From: SMWD01 sp002729875
Lineage (GTDB): Bacteria; Pseudomonadota; Gammaproteobacteria; Steroidobacterales; GCA-2729495
Assembly: GCA_036010905.1 (NCBI GenBank)
Contig: DASCMH010000052.1
Span: 79,750 to 143,749 of the forward strand
Reading direction: 5' to 3'
Length of the DNA stretch: 64,000 nucleotides
The notes under the pieces are model-generated. The model saw only the letters and a list, made by a program, of their open reading frames with translations. It searched no databases and was not told the DNA's origin. A program made the translations under genes and the position numbers. Within the stretch, counting starts at the first letter, position 1. Every line of letters starts with the position of its first letter. This document shows positions 9,250-17,548 of this stretch, piece by piece.

Positions 9250-9459
9250 TACAACTAACCCCTATATCCTTTATTTACTGTCATACCAAGTATCTGGTGT
9301 TGATTAAGCGTACAAAATGATTTAGAGATATTATCAATGTCTGAACGAATTTAGCATCACACAATCAGTCTGGTCATCCACGTGTCAGCCAGAGCAGACG
9401 AGACGCGGCCGCCAGACAGACTGTAAAATACCGCAAAATCCGGAGCAATAAATAAAAAA

Positions 9460-10209
9460 ATGACCAAGCGCAAGGAAACCAGACCCGCATGGAATCGCCG
9501 GAACATGGAGCCGACCCTGAATGGAACCGGATTCATGTTTAAAGTACTGGATGAGTATGCTGAAGACTTTATTCAATATGCTGGCCAGACTGACGGTGAA
9601 GTACTAGAAATAGGCTGTGCTTTCGGCATCACGACGATTGCCGCACTGAAGGCCGGTGGACACGTGACTGCCTGCGATCTCGACCCCGGGCACCTGCAGA
9701 TACTGACTGAAAATACTCCCAAATCCTTACGCTCACAATTGACTTGCATCACCGGCCGGTTGCCGGATATTGATCTGCCCGAAAAATCCTACGATGCCAT
9801 CTTATGTTCACGCGTACTGCATTTTCTCGATGGATCTGCGATTGACGCCTCGGTGAGAAATATGTTCAGGTGGCTCAAGCCCGGCGGGCGTTTATATCTC
9901 GTAGCCGATACTCCCTATGGCATTTGGCGCAAACTGATTCCAATTTTTGAAGCCCGGCGAGTCCGCTCCGATCGGTGGCCTGGACTGATGATTGGATTGG
10001 AAAATTATCTGCCGTTTTCACCGAAGGATCGTGCCATAGACGCGCCACCCTTCATGAACCTGCTCGATCCCGAACTGCTTACCCGTATCTGCACCGATGC
10101 CGGGTTCGAAGTGGAACAGGCAGGGTTTATCGATCGCAGTGATTTCAGTGGACTTGGCCGCATGGACGGACGCGAAAATGCCGGAATCAGAGCCATCAGG
10201 GCGAACTAA
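9460..10209 (+). CDS. Class I SAM-dependent methyltransferase
   Basis: Rossmann-like methyltransferase: motif I is VLEIGCAFG (about residues 48-56), the acidic residue after strand 2 is in TACDLDPG, motif II/III is SYDAILCSRVLHFL, and the post-motif is LKPGGRLYLV. The length of 249 residues fits small-molecule methyltransferases of the UbiE/type-11 class. The C-terminal third (FMNLLDPELL, AGFEVEQAGF) is typical of this group. The substrate is unknown. It is divergent from the nitrilase-like gene with about 210 bp between starts and convergent with the SDR that follows, so it is probably monocistronic. Confidence 0.8.
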   Translation: MTKRKETRPAWNRRNMEPTLNGTGFMFKVLDEYAEDFIQYAGQTDGEVLEIGCAFGITTIAALKAGGHVTACDLDPGHLQILTENTPKSLRSQLTCITGRLPDIDLPEKSYDAILCSRVLHFLDGSAIDASVRNMFRWLKPGGRLYLVADTPYGIWRKLIPIFEARRVRSDRWPGLMIGLENYLPFSPKDRAIDAPPFMNLLDPELLTRICTDAGFEVEQAGFIDRSDFSGLGRMDGRENAGIRAIRAN

Positions 10210-10255
10210 CCGTCAACAGCAGGATACCGGGGCAACTGCAGAACTGCGGGTATAG

Positions 10256-11053
10256 TCACAAACCAAGTGGCGTAAATACATCACGTTTAATAAACCGGCT
10301 GGAGATAAATCGCCACATTGTCTTCGGCCTGGTCAGCCAACGTACCGCAGCGCCGTTCCTGTCCGCAGCCAGAATACCCTCAACAAGAAACGGCGTGACT
10401 GTCTCGACCGTATCGGCCAGAATATTCAAAACTTTTTTAACCTGCTCCCAACCCTCACCGCGCTGATCAGGAGGTGGCACGAGCATGTCTGTCACAACAA
10501 TACCCGGACTCAGGTAACACATTTTTACTGGCGTGCCTTCCAGTTCTGCTACAACCGACTTGGTGAAATAGCGTAGCGCACATTTTGTGCTGCCATAGAC
10601 ACTCACACCCCTGCGCGTCATCCCATTACTGCCAAAACCCTCCATATTCCAGATCATGCCGCCACCCTGCTGGTATAGTTTCGGAATGACAACCCGATTA
10701 CAGTGCAATAATCCCACAATATTCGTCTGCACAGTGTGCATATAGTCTTCTTGCGGCAAGGCGAAAAAAGGTACTTTCATCCCATCACGTCCTGCATTGT
10801 TGATCCAGATATCAACCTGGCCAAAGCCTCTTTCTGCCGCATCCCACAGTGCCTCTACCTGGTCAAACTCAGCTACGTCACACGGCTGGCCCAGTACGCT
10901 ACAGTCCGGGAATTCATTGCCCAGATCGGTAACAGCGATTGCCACGGCTTCAGTTCGGCGACTCGAGATCATGATGTTGTGACCGCGCTTGAGGAATTCC
11001 CGCGCCATGCCGTAGCCAATACCCTTGGTACTTCCGGTAATAACAATATTCAT
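10256..11053 (-). CDS. Short-chain dehydrogenase/reductase
   Basis: Classical SDR of 265 residues. It starts directly with the NAD(P) motif TGSTKGIG (residues 6-13), has the structural INNAG motif, and the catalytic Tyr and Lys in VYGSTKC. A basic residue pair after the second strand (SSRR) suggests NADP(H) preference. The tail includes a hydrophobic region after the active site (LAADRNGAAVRWLTRPKTMW) that may contact membranes. No substrate can be named. It is divergent from the PQQ-dehydrogenase gene, with 98 bp between starts containing two inverted repeats. Confidence 0.85.
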   Translation of the reverse strand: MNIVITGSTKGIGYGMAREFLKRGHNIMISSRRTEAVAIAVTDLGNEFPDCSVLGQPCDVAEFDQVEALWDAAERGFGQVDIWINNAGRDGMKVPFFALPQEDYMHTVQTNIVGLLHCNRVVIPKLYQQGGGMIWNMEGFGSNGMTRRGVSVYGSTKCALRYFTKSVVAELEGTPVKMCYLSPGIVVTDMLVPPPDQRGEGWEQVKKVLNILADTVETVTPFLVEGILAADRNGAAVRWLTRPKTMWRFISSRFIKRDVFTPLGL

Positions 11054-11094
11054 ACATCCACATCCGGTTCTTATACAATACCTGTATTAAATAA

Positions 11095-11119
11095 CCCGGT
11101 TGCGCACTGTGCAACCGGG
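11095..11119. promoter_or_regulatory. 25-bp inverted repeat between divergent SDR and PQQ-dehydrogenase genes
   Basis: CCCGGTTGC at 11095-11103 pairs perfectly with GCAACCGGG at 11111-11119, and the seven central bases add two more pairs plus a G-T wobble. A second, shorter repeat ATACA...TGTAT lies at about 11074-11087. The element sits about 33 bases before the PQQ-dehydrogenase start and 42 bases before the SDR start. It could be an operator for a dimeric regulator acting on both genes, or a hairpin in the 5' leader of the dehydrogenase mRNA. No T-run follows, so a terminator is unlikely. Confidence 0.4.
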
Positions 11120-11151
11120 AAGAAGTATTCTATCCATCCTGAAACCAGCTC

Positions 11152-13158
11152 ATGAACCAATCCAGACATTTGTCAGCGATCGCACTATCAATTCTACTGA
11201 GTACTGCTGCTTACGCTGCCGATAGCCAGTGGCCCACATACGCGGGCAATAAAGGCGGGCAGCAATACGCGGATCTTGATCAAATCAACACTGATAACGT
11301 CGGACAACTCGAGATTGCCTGGCAGTACCGAACCGGTGAACTGGTGCGACGTACGGATTTTCAGAATGCTACCGCCAAAACCCAGGTCAATCCCATCCTG
11401 TTACCGGCGGCAGCCGGCGGACACCTGATGACCTGCACCCCCTTTAATCGCATCATCGCTCTCGACCCGACGGATGGAACAGAGCGCTGGGTTTATGATC
11501 CGGCCATTCGCATCGGCGGTTATGGGTCAGCAGCCGACCCGCAAGGATTAGCAAGCCCGTCATTTGCAAATTGCCGCGGTGTAGCCTACTGGAAAGATGA
11601 ATCACTCGACGAATCAGCCGCATGCCGTCACCGAATTCTGACGGCAACAAATGACCTGCGCCTGATTGCGATCGATGCCCGCTCCGGTGAACTGTGCAAG
11701 GACTTCGGCCATAACGGCAGCGTCAATATCGAAGCGGATGTATTGAATGCAAACCCACCTGCCACCATCGGCGAGGTCAGGTTCGCCAACCCCCCTTCTA
11801 TTATCAACGACATTGCAATCATTGGTTCAAGCGTGCGTGACAATCACCGTTATAACGCACCGAGCGGTGCAATTCGTGCATTTGACCTCCGCACGGGCAC
11901 CCCACGCTGGACCTTCGACCCGGTACCACGAGACCTTGCCGACCCCATGCACGGTGAATGGCTTGATAATTCTGCCAATCATACCGGCGGTGCCAACGCC
12001 TGGGGACTGATTAGCGTTGACGAACAGCGCGACCTGGTATTCCTGCCGACGTCTGGCCCGTCCCCCGATTTCTACGGCGGCACCCGGCCCGGCGACAACC
12101 GCTATGCCGACTCAATCGTTGCGTTACGTGGCTCAACCGGAAAGGTCGTCTGGCATTTTCAGACCATTCATCACGATGTCTGGGACTATGACAACGCGGC
12201 ACAACCCACGTTGATTGATCTGGAAAAAGACGGCGAACCCTTTCCGGCTGTTATCCAGGCGACGAAAACAGGCATGCTGTATATTTTCCATCGCGAAACA
12301 GGTGAGCCATTTTTCCCCATCGAAGAGCGCCCGGTACCGCAGGACGGCGTTCCCGGTGAGCACCTGTCACCCACTCAACCTTTTCCGGTCCGACCGCCGC
12401 CGCTGGTCCCTCATGACTTTGGTCCCGATGATTTCTGGGGCATCACTTTTTTCGACAAGGCTCAATGCAAGAAGAAATATGCCGGCGCCCGACTCGGCCC
12501 AATTTTCACCCCGCCATCTATTGAAGGTACCGTCATCGTGCCGGCCACGGCCGGCGGCATTAACTGGGGCGGTGTTGCCGTAGAACCAAGAGGCAAAATC
12601 CTGATCGCCAAGGCAATGCGCATGGCCCATTTCGCGCAGTTAATTCCGCTGGACAAACTCAGCGACGTCATCGCATCAAGTGGCGAAAATTTGATGGGTA
12701 CACCGGCGGCATTAATCGGCACACCCTATGCCCTGAAACAGGGGCCATTCGTCTCACCCATGTTCACTCCATGTCTCAGCCCACCGTGGTCCGCTCTGGT
12801 CGCGGTAGACCTCAGCGCCGGCGAGATCCTGTGGCAAAGCACCCTGGGCACACTCGATACACTGGTGCCGGTGCCTCTGCCACTCAAGTGGGGTACCGCC
12901 TCCCTTGGCGGCCCGATTATTACGGCAGGCGGACTGGTCTTTATCGGTGCAACACAGGACGACCGGATCCGTGCCTTCGATATCGTCAGTGGTGAGGAAC
13001 TCTGGGAGTTCAAGCTGCCCGCCGGCGCATTTGCGATGCCGATGACCTACGCCATCGATGGCCGGCAATTTATCGTCATTGCTTCCGGCGGACACCCGTT
13101 CATTTACCCGTTTCCCGGTGACTATATAACCGCCTTCGCACTACCCACAAGCAACTAA
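11152..13158 (+). CDS. Periplasmic PQQ-dependent dehydrogenase (GCD/quinate dehydrogenase-like, soluble)
   Basis: Eight-bladed quinoprotein dehydrogenase of 668 residues. A Sec signal peptide ends near AAYAA; mature protein starts at about DSQWPTYAG. Motifs of the membrane glucose/quinate dehydrogenase group are present: CTPFNRIIALDPTDG, the blade motif DARSGELCKDFG, and PSGAIRAFDLRTG. The N-terminal five-helix membrane anchor of Gcd is absent, so this is a soluble periplasmic form. PQQ and a divalent metal (usually Ca2+) are expected cofactors by family. Electrons probably go to quinone or a cytochrome; no cytochrome c domain is fused. No pqq biosynthesis genes are in the window. The substrate is probably a polyol or alcohol, not determinable here. 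Confidence 0.85.
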   Translation: MNQSRHLSAIALSILLSTAAYAADSQWPTYAGNKGGQQYADLDQINTDNVGQLEIAWQYRTGELVRRTDFQNATAKTQVNPILLPAAAGGHLMTCTPFNRIIALDPTDGTERWVYDPAIRIGGYGSAADPQGLASPSFANCRGVAYWKDESLDESAACRHRILTATNDLRLIAIDARSGELCKDFGHNGSVNIEADVLNANPPATIGEVRFANPPSIINDIAIIGSSVRDNHRYNAPSGAIRAFDLRTGTPRWTFDPVPRDLADPMHGEWLDNSANHTGGANAWGLISVDEQRDLVFLPTSGPSPDFYGGTRPGDNRYADSIVALRGSTGKVVWHFQTIHHDVWDYDNAAQPTLIDLEKDGEPFPAVIQATKTGMLYIFHRETGEPFFPIEERPVPQDGVPGEHLSPTQPFPVRPPPLVPHDFGPDDFWGITFFDKAQCKKKYAGARLGPIFTPPSIEGTVIVPATAGGINWGGVAVEPRGKILIAKAMRMAHFAQLIPLDKLSDVIASSGENLMGTPAALIGTPYALKQGPFVSPMFTPCLSPPWSALVAVDLSAGEILWQSTLGTLDTLVPVPLPLKWGTASLGGPIITAGGLVFIGATQDDRIRAFDIVSGEELWEFKLPAGAFAMPMTYAIDGRQFIVIASGGHPFIYPFPGDYITAFALPTSN

Positions 13159-13274
13159 TTGCCTTGTGACGATGCTCCATACCCGGAACTGATAAAAATG
13201 GTCATCCCCTGCGGGTGACCGTGCGGTTAACAGCCTCACATGAGAGCATCCTTGCCGATTTACTGAGATATCTT

Positions 13275-14516
13275 ATGACCGAGACAAACAAAACATATAA
13301 CTACGACAAATTCATGCTGGCCAGCGGTGTCGCTATTTTTGCGATCGGCCAGTCGCTGCTGTTCATTATTGTTGCCCCGATGGCCCGGTCAGTCGGACTA
13401 ACCGAATGGCAATTTGGCATTACCTTCTCACTGGCAAACGTTTCGCTGATCTTCGCGGCGCCATTCTGGGGCCGGAAAAGTGATTCAATTGGTCGTAAAC
13501 CGGTTTTCATCACCGGCCTGTTTGGCAGTGGCATCGGCACGTTAATGATGGCCTATTCACTTGAGATGGGACTGCAGGGTGCAGTCACAACATCAGGCCT
13601 GATCATGATGATCTTCATATCGCGGATGATCTACGGCCTGACAGCATCATCAATTTATCCATCGGCCACAGCTTACATAGCAGATATCACAAACTGGCAA
13701 AACCGGACCAAGGGTATGGCTTTGATCGGCAGTGCTAACAGCCTTGGTTCGATCCTGGGCCCGGCGATCGGCGGCGGACTTGCATTTATGGGCACACTGT
13801 TCCCGATGTATGCGGCAGCAGCGATCTCATTTGTCGGTGGACTGGCCGCAATCATCTGGCTGACCGAACCGGAGCAACATCGTGAACGAAAATCTCAAAA
13901 AAACCAGCCGAAGTCGACACTGAAATTTACCGACCGCCGGTTACGCCCGTATATGATCATTTGGGCATCTTTCTTCGTTATTTTTATCTCACTGAATTTT
14001 GTGACCGCTTTCTATATACAGGACCGCTTCGGCATCACGGATATGACCGAAGTGATGCGCACTGCCGGTATGATGTTAGCCTGCATGGCAATAGTGATCA
14101 CCCTTGTACAGGGTATTTTGTTTCAGATCATCCGAATCTCGCCACAAATTCTGCTGCGTCTGTGTGGACCAACTTTTGCCGCAGGTTTGTTCATGATGGC
14201 CTTTGCTCCGTCCCTGCCGTTTCTGACCGCCGGCTTCGCCATGCTTGGTATCTCTTTCTCCTGCGCAACCCCGGGCATCAATGGCAGCGCAAGCCTGACC
14301 GTCGAACCACACGAACAGGGTGTGGCAGCTGGTTACCTGTCGGCGGCCAACACGTCCGGTGCGATTCTGGGCCCGGTTATCGGTACGAGCCTGTACAAGA
14401 TACAACCAAACGCACCTATGCTAATCGGCGGCGTACTCATGGCGATAATCAGCATATATACATTTATGATTCCGGCACCACGACAACTGAGCGAGAGCAG
14501 GCAGACTCAATCATGA
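13275..14516 (+). CDS. MFS transporter
   Basis: Twelve-helix major facilitator. The loop 2-3 signature reads FWGRKSDSIGRKPVF, a good match to GxxxDxxGRR/K. The N-half is followed by a cytoplasmic basic loop (EPEQHRERKSQKNQPKSTLKF) and a second bundle. It resembles drug/proton antiporter DHA1-type proteins. I prefer the ATG at 13275 (MTETNKTYNYDKF, just before helix 1); an in-frame GTG at 13215 would add 20 residues. It lies 116 bp after the PQQ dehydrogenase on the same strand, so it may import or export that enzyme's substrate or product. The substrate is unknown. Confidence 0.82.
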   Translation: MTETNKTYNYDKFMLASGVAIFAIGQSLLFIIVAPMARSVGLTEWQFGITFSLANVSLIFAAPFWGRKSDSIGRKPVFITGLFGSGIGTLMMAYSLEMGLQGAVTTSGLIMMIFISRMIYGLTASSIYPSATAYIADITNWQNRTKGMALIGSANSLGSILGPAIGGGLAFMGTLFPMYAAAAISFVGGLAAIIWLTEPEQHRERKSQKNQPKSTLKFTDRRLRPYMIIWASFFVIFISLNFVTAFYIQDRFGITDMTEVMRTAGMMLACMAIVITLVQGILFQIIRISPQILLRLCGPTFAAGLFMMAFAPSLPFLTAGFAMLGISFSCATPGINGSASLTVEPHEQGVAAGYLSAANTSGAILGPVIGTSLYKIQPNAPMLIGGVLMAIISIYTFMIPAPRQLSESRQTQS

Positions 14517-14552
14517 GTTTTAATCCGGTGATCACTATCAGCAGAAAAGTGA

Positions 14553-15197
14553 TTATACGCCGTCAGTCCTGACTGCCCGTTGCCCGAAAAACAGGCTTAG
14601 CCAGCTCAGGTAGACCACAATACCGTTCAGAATATGCCAGATAAAATGTGTCCCCAGCGGCCAGCTCACACACCACCATTCATCTACGGTCCTGGCCGTA
14701 AGTGATACTGCAAATACAACTGCGGCAACAACCAGCCATCTCGTGCCAATCAATGCCCGTCGTGCCGCAAACACGGCAAATATCCCCAACATCAGGACTG
14801 CCGGAACATAGTTCTCGGAACCATTGAGTTCGACTGGAATCCGGGAACTGACAACCATTGTGACAAGAAACAGCCCTATCACGCCACACACCTGCCAATA
14901 ATTAATGCGCAACACAAAGCGTGGAAAACACCATAGAAACATCAGCTGAAATGCATAGATCGGCAACCCGTCGGCCAGTGCGGTCAATGGGGTAGCAAAG
15001 GTATGAAACAGAAAGCTGCCGATGCCGATTAGTATCATCAGACCCGCAAGCACCCACAGATACATCGGTGAAGCTCTGTTCTTGCGCAATAACGAGATGG
15101 CTACCAGACCGGCCACAATGAATGACAGGTTGGTCAGCGCATTAACCGGCTCCGACCAGAAACTTGCATCTACCCGTTCGCAATAGTTATCAATCAT
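14553..15197 (-). CDS. Ceramidase-like CREST-superfamily membrane protein
   Basis: Seven-helix membrane protein matching the alkaline ceramidase/CREST pattern: an opening IDNYCERVDASFWSEPVNAL block, a conserved Ser-His pair in GSFLFHT, an Asp in ADGLPI, and two His residues in THFIWHILNG. In eukaryotic ceramidases these Ser, Asp and His residues form a zinc-dependent hydrolase site in the membrane. In bacteria the substrate is unknown and the protein could be a lipid amidase or another CREST hydrolase. I choose the ATG at 15197; a GTG lies 24 bases upstream and neither start has a strong ribosome-binding site. It is convergent with the MFS gene. Confidence 0.75.
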   Translation of the reverse strand: MIDNYCERVDASFWSEPVNALTNLSFIVAGLVAISLLRKNRASPMYLWVLAGLMILIGIGSFLFHTFATPLTALADGLPIYAFQLMFLWCFPRFVLRINYWQVCGVIGLFLVTMVVSSRIPVELNGSENYVPAVLMLGIFAVFAARRALIGTRWLVVAAVVFAVSLTARTVDEWWCVSWPLGTHFIWHILNGIVVYLSWLSLFFGQRAVRTDGV

Positions 15198-15274
15198 TAT
15201 AGTAATATAGATATTCAGCACTCAGCCCGGTCAATCTTACCGGGCTCCAATTCATTTGGATATGAGGATTCGAC

Positions 15275-16177
15275 ATGAACCGCCGCCAACTCATCAAACA
15301 AGCTGCCGGTGCCGCTCTCAGCCTCAACTGGAACCCGCTACAGGCCAAGATTCAGAACGTTATGCACAAAACCATTCCCGGCACCAGCGAAATCCTCCCG
15401 GTGATCGGACTCGGCACCAACCGCTATTCAGTTGGCAATGCACAACATCAGGCACGCCTTAGACAGGCTCTTCAGACCTTCCATGCACATGGCGGCACAC
15501 TGATCGATACCGCGCCAATGTACCGTGGTTCTGAAATCATCCTCGGCCAGTTGATCAAGACTCTCAACATTCGCGAGCAACTCTTTATTGCTACCAAGGC
15601 CGACCGCGCGGCTGACAATAACGGACCGGAGCGACTGGCAAACTCATTTGCACAACTGCAAACCGACCGGCTCGACCTGGTGCAATCACACAATCTGCGT
15701 GGCGTAGACAGCATGTTACCGGTATTACGTGAACAACAGCTCGCCGGACGCGTTCGTTATGTCGGCATTACTACTTCGCGCGAGAATCAATTTGCTGAAT
15801 TTCTTGATGTGATGAACAAATACCCGCTGGATTTCATCCAGGTAAACTACAGCCTGATTGACCGCAAAGCTGCCGAGCACATCCTGCCATTGGCTGCTGA
15901 TAAGGGTATTGCCGTACTGGCAAACCTGCCACTGAGTCGTGGCGCACTGTTCAAAAAGGTTGGTGATCGACCTCTACCCGACTGGGCCGCAGAATTTAAC
16001 TGCACCAGCTGGGCACAGTTTTTCCTGAAATATGTGATTTCCCACCCCGCCGTTAACTGTGCAATCCCGGGCATGACCCGGACCCGGCACGTAATCGACA
16101 ATCTTGGTGCGGCACTGGGTCGGCTACCGGATGCTACCCAGCGCCGGCGTCAGGAACAATATATTGACGGACTGTGA
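15275..16177 (+). CDS. Exported aldo/keto reductase
   Basis: TIM-barrel AKR of 300 residues. The catalytic tetrad is complete: D78 and Y83 (DTAPMYRGSE), K108 (IATKAD) and H139 (VQSHN). The N-terminus begins MNRRQLIKQAAGAALSL, a short twin-arginine-like signal, which is unusual for an NADPH enzyme but known for some Tat-exported AKRs. If exported folded, it would have to carry its own tightly bound nucleotide. It is divergent from the ceramidase-like gene. The substrate is unknown, as for most AKRs. Confidence 0.82.
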   Translation: MNRRQLIKQAAGAALSLNWNPLQAKIQNVMHKTIPGTSEILPVIGLGTNRYSVGNAQHQARLRQALQTFHAHGGTLIDTAPMYRGSEIILGQLIKTLNIREQLFIATKADRAADNNGPERLANSFAQLQTDRLDLVQSHNLRGVDSMLPVLREQQLAGRVRYVGITTSRENQFAEFLDVMNKYPLDFIQVNYSLIDRKAAEHILPLAADKGIAVLANLPLSRGALFKKVGDRPLPDWAAEFNCTSWAQFFLKYVISHPAVNCAIPGMTRTRHVIDNLGAALGRLPDATQRRRQEQYIDGL

Positions 16178-16289
16178 TCCAACCCCTGTTTTACGCACTC
16201 ATCTGGGCACTGGTATCCATAAATCGATAAATGCAGTTGCCAAGTCCACGTCAGACACGACATACTCACGAACTGGCCCAACAACATCA

Positions 16290-16300
16290 AGGAGGTGATC
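16290..16300 (+). promoter_or_regulatory. Near-perfect Shine-Dalgarno element
   Basis: The sequence AAGGAGGTGATCC at 16289-16301 is the exact complement of the conserved 3' tail of 16S rRNA. GGAGG ends seven bases before an ATG at 16303, which is optimal spacing. It is far stronger than any other ribosome-binding site in the window and argues that the short reading frame behind it is heavily translated. Confidence 0.75.
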
Positions 16301-16302
16301 CT

Positions 16303-16407
16303 ATGTCTAGTGAGAATTTAAAGGTATCCCAACCATCCTCGCATCCTGGCTTGGCAATGGACCCATATCCTGTTTTGCCTGCCTGGACGGTCGGATCCAG
16401 ATATTGA
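16303..16407 (+). CDS. 34-residue peptide gene, unknown function
   Basis: A 34-codon frame starting ATG at 16303 and ending TGA at 16405-16407. The peptide begins MSSENLKVSQPSSHPG and ends DPYPVLPAWTVGSRY. It has no Cys, five Pro, one Trp and two Tyr, a polar N-terminal half and a Pro/aromatic C-terminal half. There is no signal peptide or membrane segment. It is preceded by a near-perfect Shine-Dalgarno and followed 28 bases later by a classic intrinsic terminator, so it looks like an independent, highly expressed small gene. It could be a precursor of a modified peptide (leader plus aromatic core), a small regulatory protein or a leader peptide. It does not match PqqA. No maturation enzyme is adjacent. 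Confidence 0.65.
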   Translation: MSSENLKVSQPSSHPGLAMDPYPVLPAWTVGSRY

Positions 16408-16435
16408 TCCCGAGGTTGGGCTTACCCGATCTCAC

Positions 16436-16462
16436 AAAGGCCCGCGCAAGCGGGCCTTTTTT
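16436..16462 (+). terminator. Rho-independent terminator of the 34-residue peptide gene
   Basis: GGCCCGC (16439-16445), loop GCAA, GCGGGCC (16450-16456), followed by six T. The stem can be lengthened by AAA/TTT. This is the clearest intrinsic terminator in the window. It closes the transcript of the 34-residue peptide gene and isolates it from the two-component operon downstream. Confidence 0.92.
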
Positions 16463-16789
16463 ATTCGGGGCATTGCAGACGCAGAAAAAAAGAAAGCCCG
16501 ACAGGGGAAACCGAGCTTTATTTATTGCTTGAAGGTTAGCAATACTTTTAAAACGCAACAAAAAATTATTTCACTATGAACCGGGCAATTAATACTTGGT
16601 GGTGATAACGTAAAACTTGTCGGTTCAGCTGCCTATGTCGTATTTCAATCGATGCATACAGTATAGCGTGGCCCTCATAATCAGATGATTTCTGTAACAT
16701 TAATACTTTTTAATATTGCCAGATTGGTATTTATACCCTTTAATACATAAACTTAGATAGAAACATCAAGCAAGCCGCGCAGAGCAGTC
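16463..16789. other. Intergenic region before the two-component operon
   Basis: About 330 bases, AT-rich in its second half, with no convincing reading frame on either strand. It lies between the intrinsic terminator and the predicted promoter of the response regulator. AT-rich tracts (for example around 16695-16760) may be upstream promoter elements or binding sites. No tRNA-like or repeat structure was seen. Confidence 0.4.
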
Positions 16790-16820
16790 ACCGATATTTA
16801 ATATAATGCTTAATATCGGT
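16790..16820 (+). promoter_or_regulatory. Predicted promoter with overlapping inverted repeat, two-component operon
   Basis: A perfect -10 hexamer TATAAT lies at 16802-16807, inside the spacer of a perfect inverted repeat ACCGATATT (16790-16798) / AATATCGGT (16812-16820). The start codon of the response regulator is about 55 bases downstream, a reasonable leader. No consensus -35 is present, so activation by a bound regulator, possibly the operon's own response regulator, is a reasonable inference. Confidence 0.5.
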
Positions 16821-16867
16821 CCGGTGTCTGCTAGGCTAACAGCCGAATCGACTAGTGGATTACCCCC

Positions 16868-17548
16868 ATGCGCATCCTATTAATTGAAGACGACAGCAGT
16901 GTCGCCGACTTCATCGTCAGAGGTTTCAAGGAGGCAGGACATACCATCGACCATGCGGATAACGGTAAAGATGGGCTGTTTATGGTCACAACTGAATCCT
17001 ACGATATATTGATTGTCGATCGAATGCTGCCGGTTGTCGACGGCCTGTCGATCACACGTACACTGCGCGCCTCTGACAACCCTATACCGATCCTGGTTCT
17101 CAGCGCACTTGGCCAGGTTGACGACCGGGTTAAGGGGCTGCAAGCTGGTGCCGACGACTATCTTAGCAAACCGTTTGCATTCAGCGAACTGGAAGCCCGC
17201 ATCACAGCTTTGTCCCGCCGATCGATGGGGCAAACAACAACTGAAACCGTGCTAAGCCTCGCAGATTTGCACTTGGACCTGCTATCCAGAGAAGTCCGCC
17301 GTGGTGACCAGGTCATTACGTTACAGCCACGTGACTTTCAATTGCTCGAGTACCTTCTGCGGCATAAGGGACAGGTCGTCACGCGTACGATGTTGCTGGA
17401 AAATGTCTGGGACTATCATTTCGATCCGCAAACCAATGTCATAGATGTGCATATCAGCCGCCTGCGGGCCAAAGTGGACAAAGATTTTGCAATACCGCTG
17501 ATCCACACGGTACGCGGTGCAGGATATAAAATTGATGCAACTGACTGA
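16868..17548 (+). CDS. OmpR/PhoB-family response regulator
   Basis: Two-domain response regulator of 226 residues. The receiver domain has the acidic pair E7-D8-D9, phosphoacceptor D51 (IVDRMLP), the Thr/Ser position in VLSAL and K101 (LSKPF). The C-terminal winged-helix domain has the usual LQPRDFQLLEYLL and a closing RGAGYKI. It belongs to the QseB/PmrA/CusR-like branch of the OmpR family. It overlaps the histidine kinase gene by 14 bases, so the two are translationally coupled. The signal is unknown. Confidence 0.92.
   Translation: MRILLIEDDSSVADFIVRGFKEAGHTIDHADNGKDGLFMVTTESYDILIVDRMLPVVDGLSITRTLRASDNPIPILVLSALGQVDDRVKGLQAGADDYLSKPFAFSELEARITALSRRSMGQTTTETVLSLADLHLDLLSREVRRGDQVITLQPRDFQLLEYLLRHKGQVVTRTMLLENVWDYHFDPQTNVIDVHISRLRAKVDKDFAIPLIHTVRGAGYKIDATD

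Noticed and set aside
10210..10255. Terminator between the methyltransferase and SDR genes
   Set aside because: ATACC/GGTAT pairing is only five bases with an irregular interior and no T-run.
16289..16301. Possible 16S rRNA 3'-end fragment on the minus strand
   Set aside because: Only the 13 bases complementary to the anti-Shine-Dalgarno match; the next bases do not continue into rRNA, so it is a ribosome-binding site.
16303..16407. PqqA precursor for the nearby PQQ-dependent dehydrogenase
   Set aside because: The peptide lacks the conserved Glu-x3-Tyr arrangement of PqqA, and no pqqB-E genes are present.
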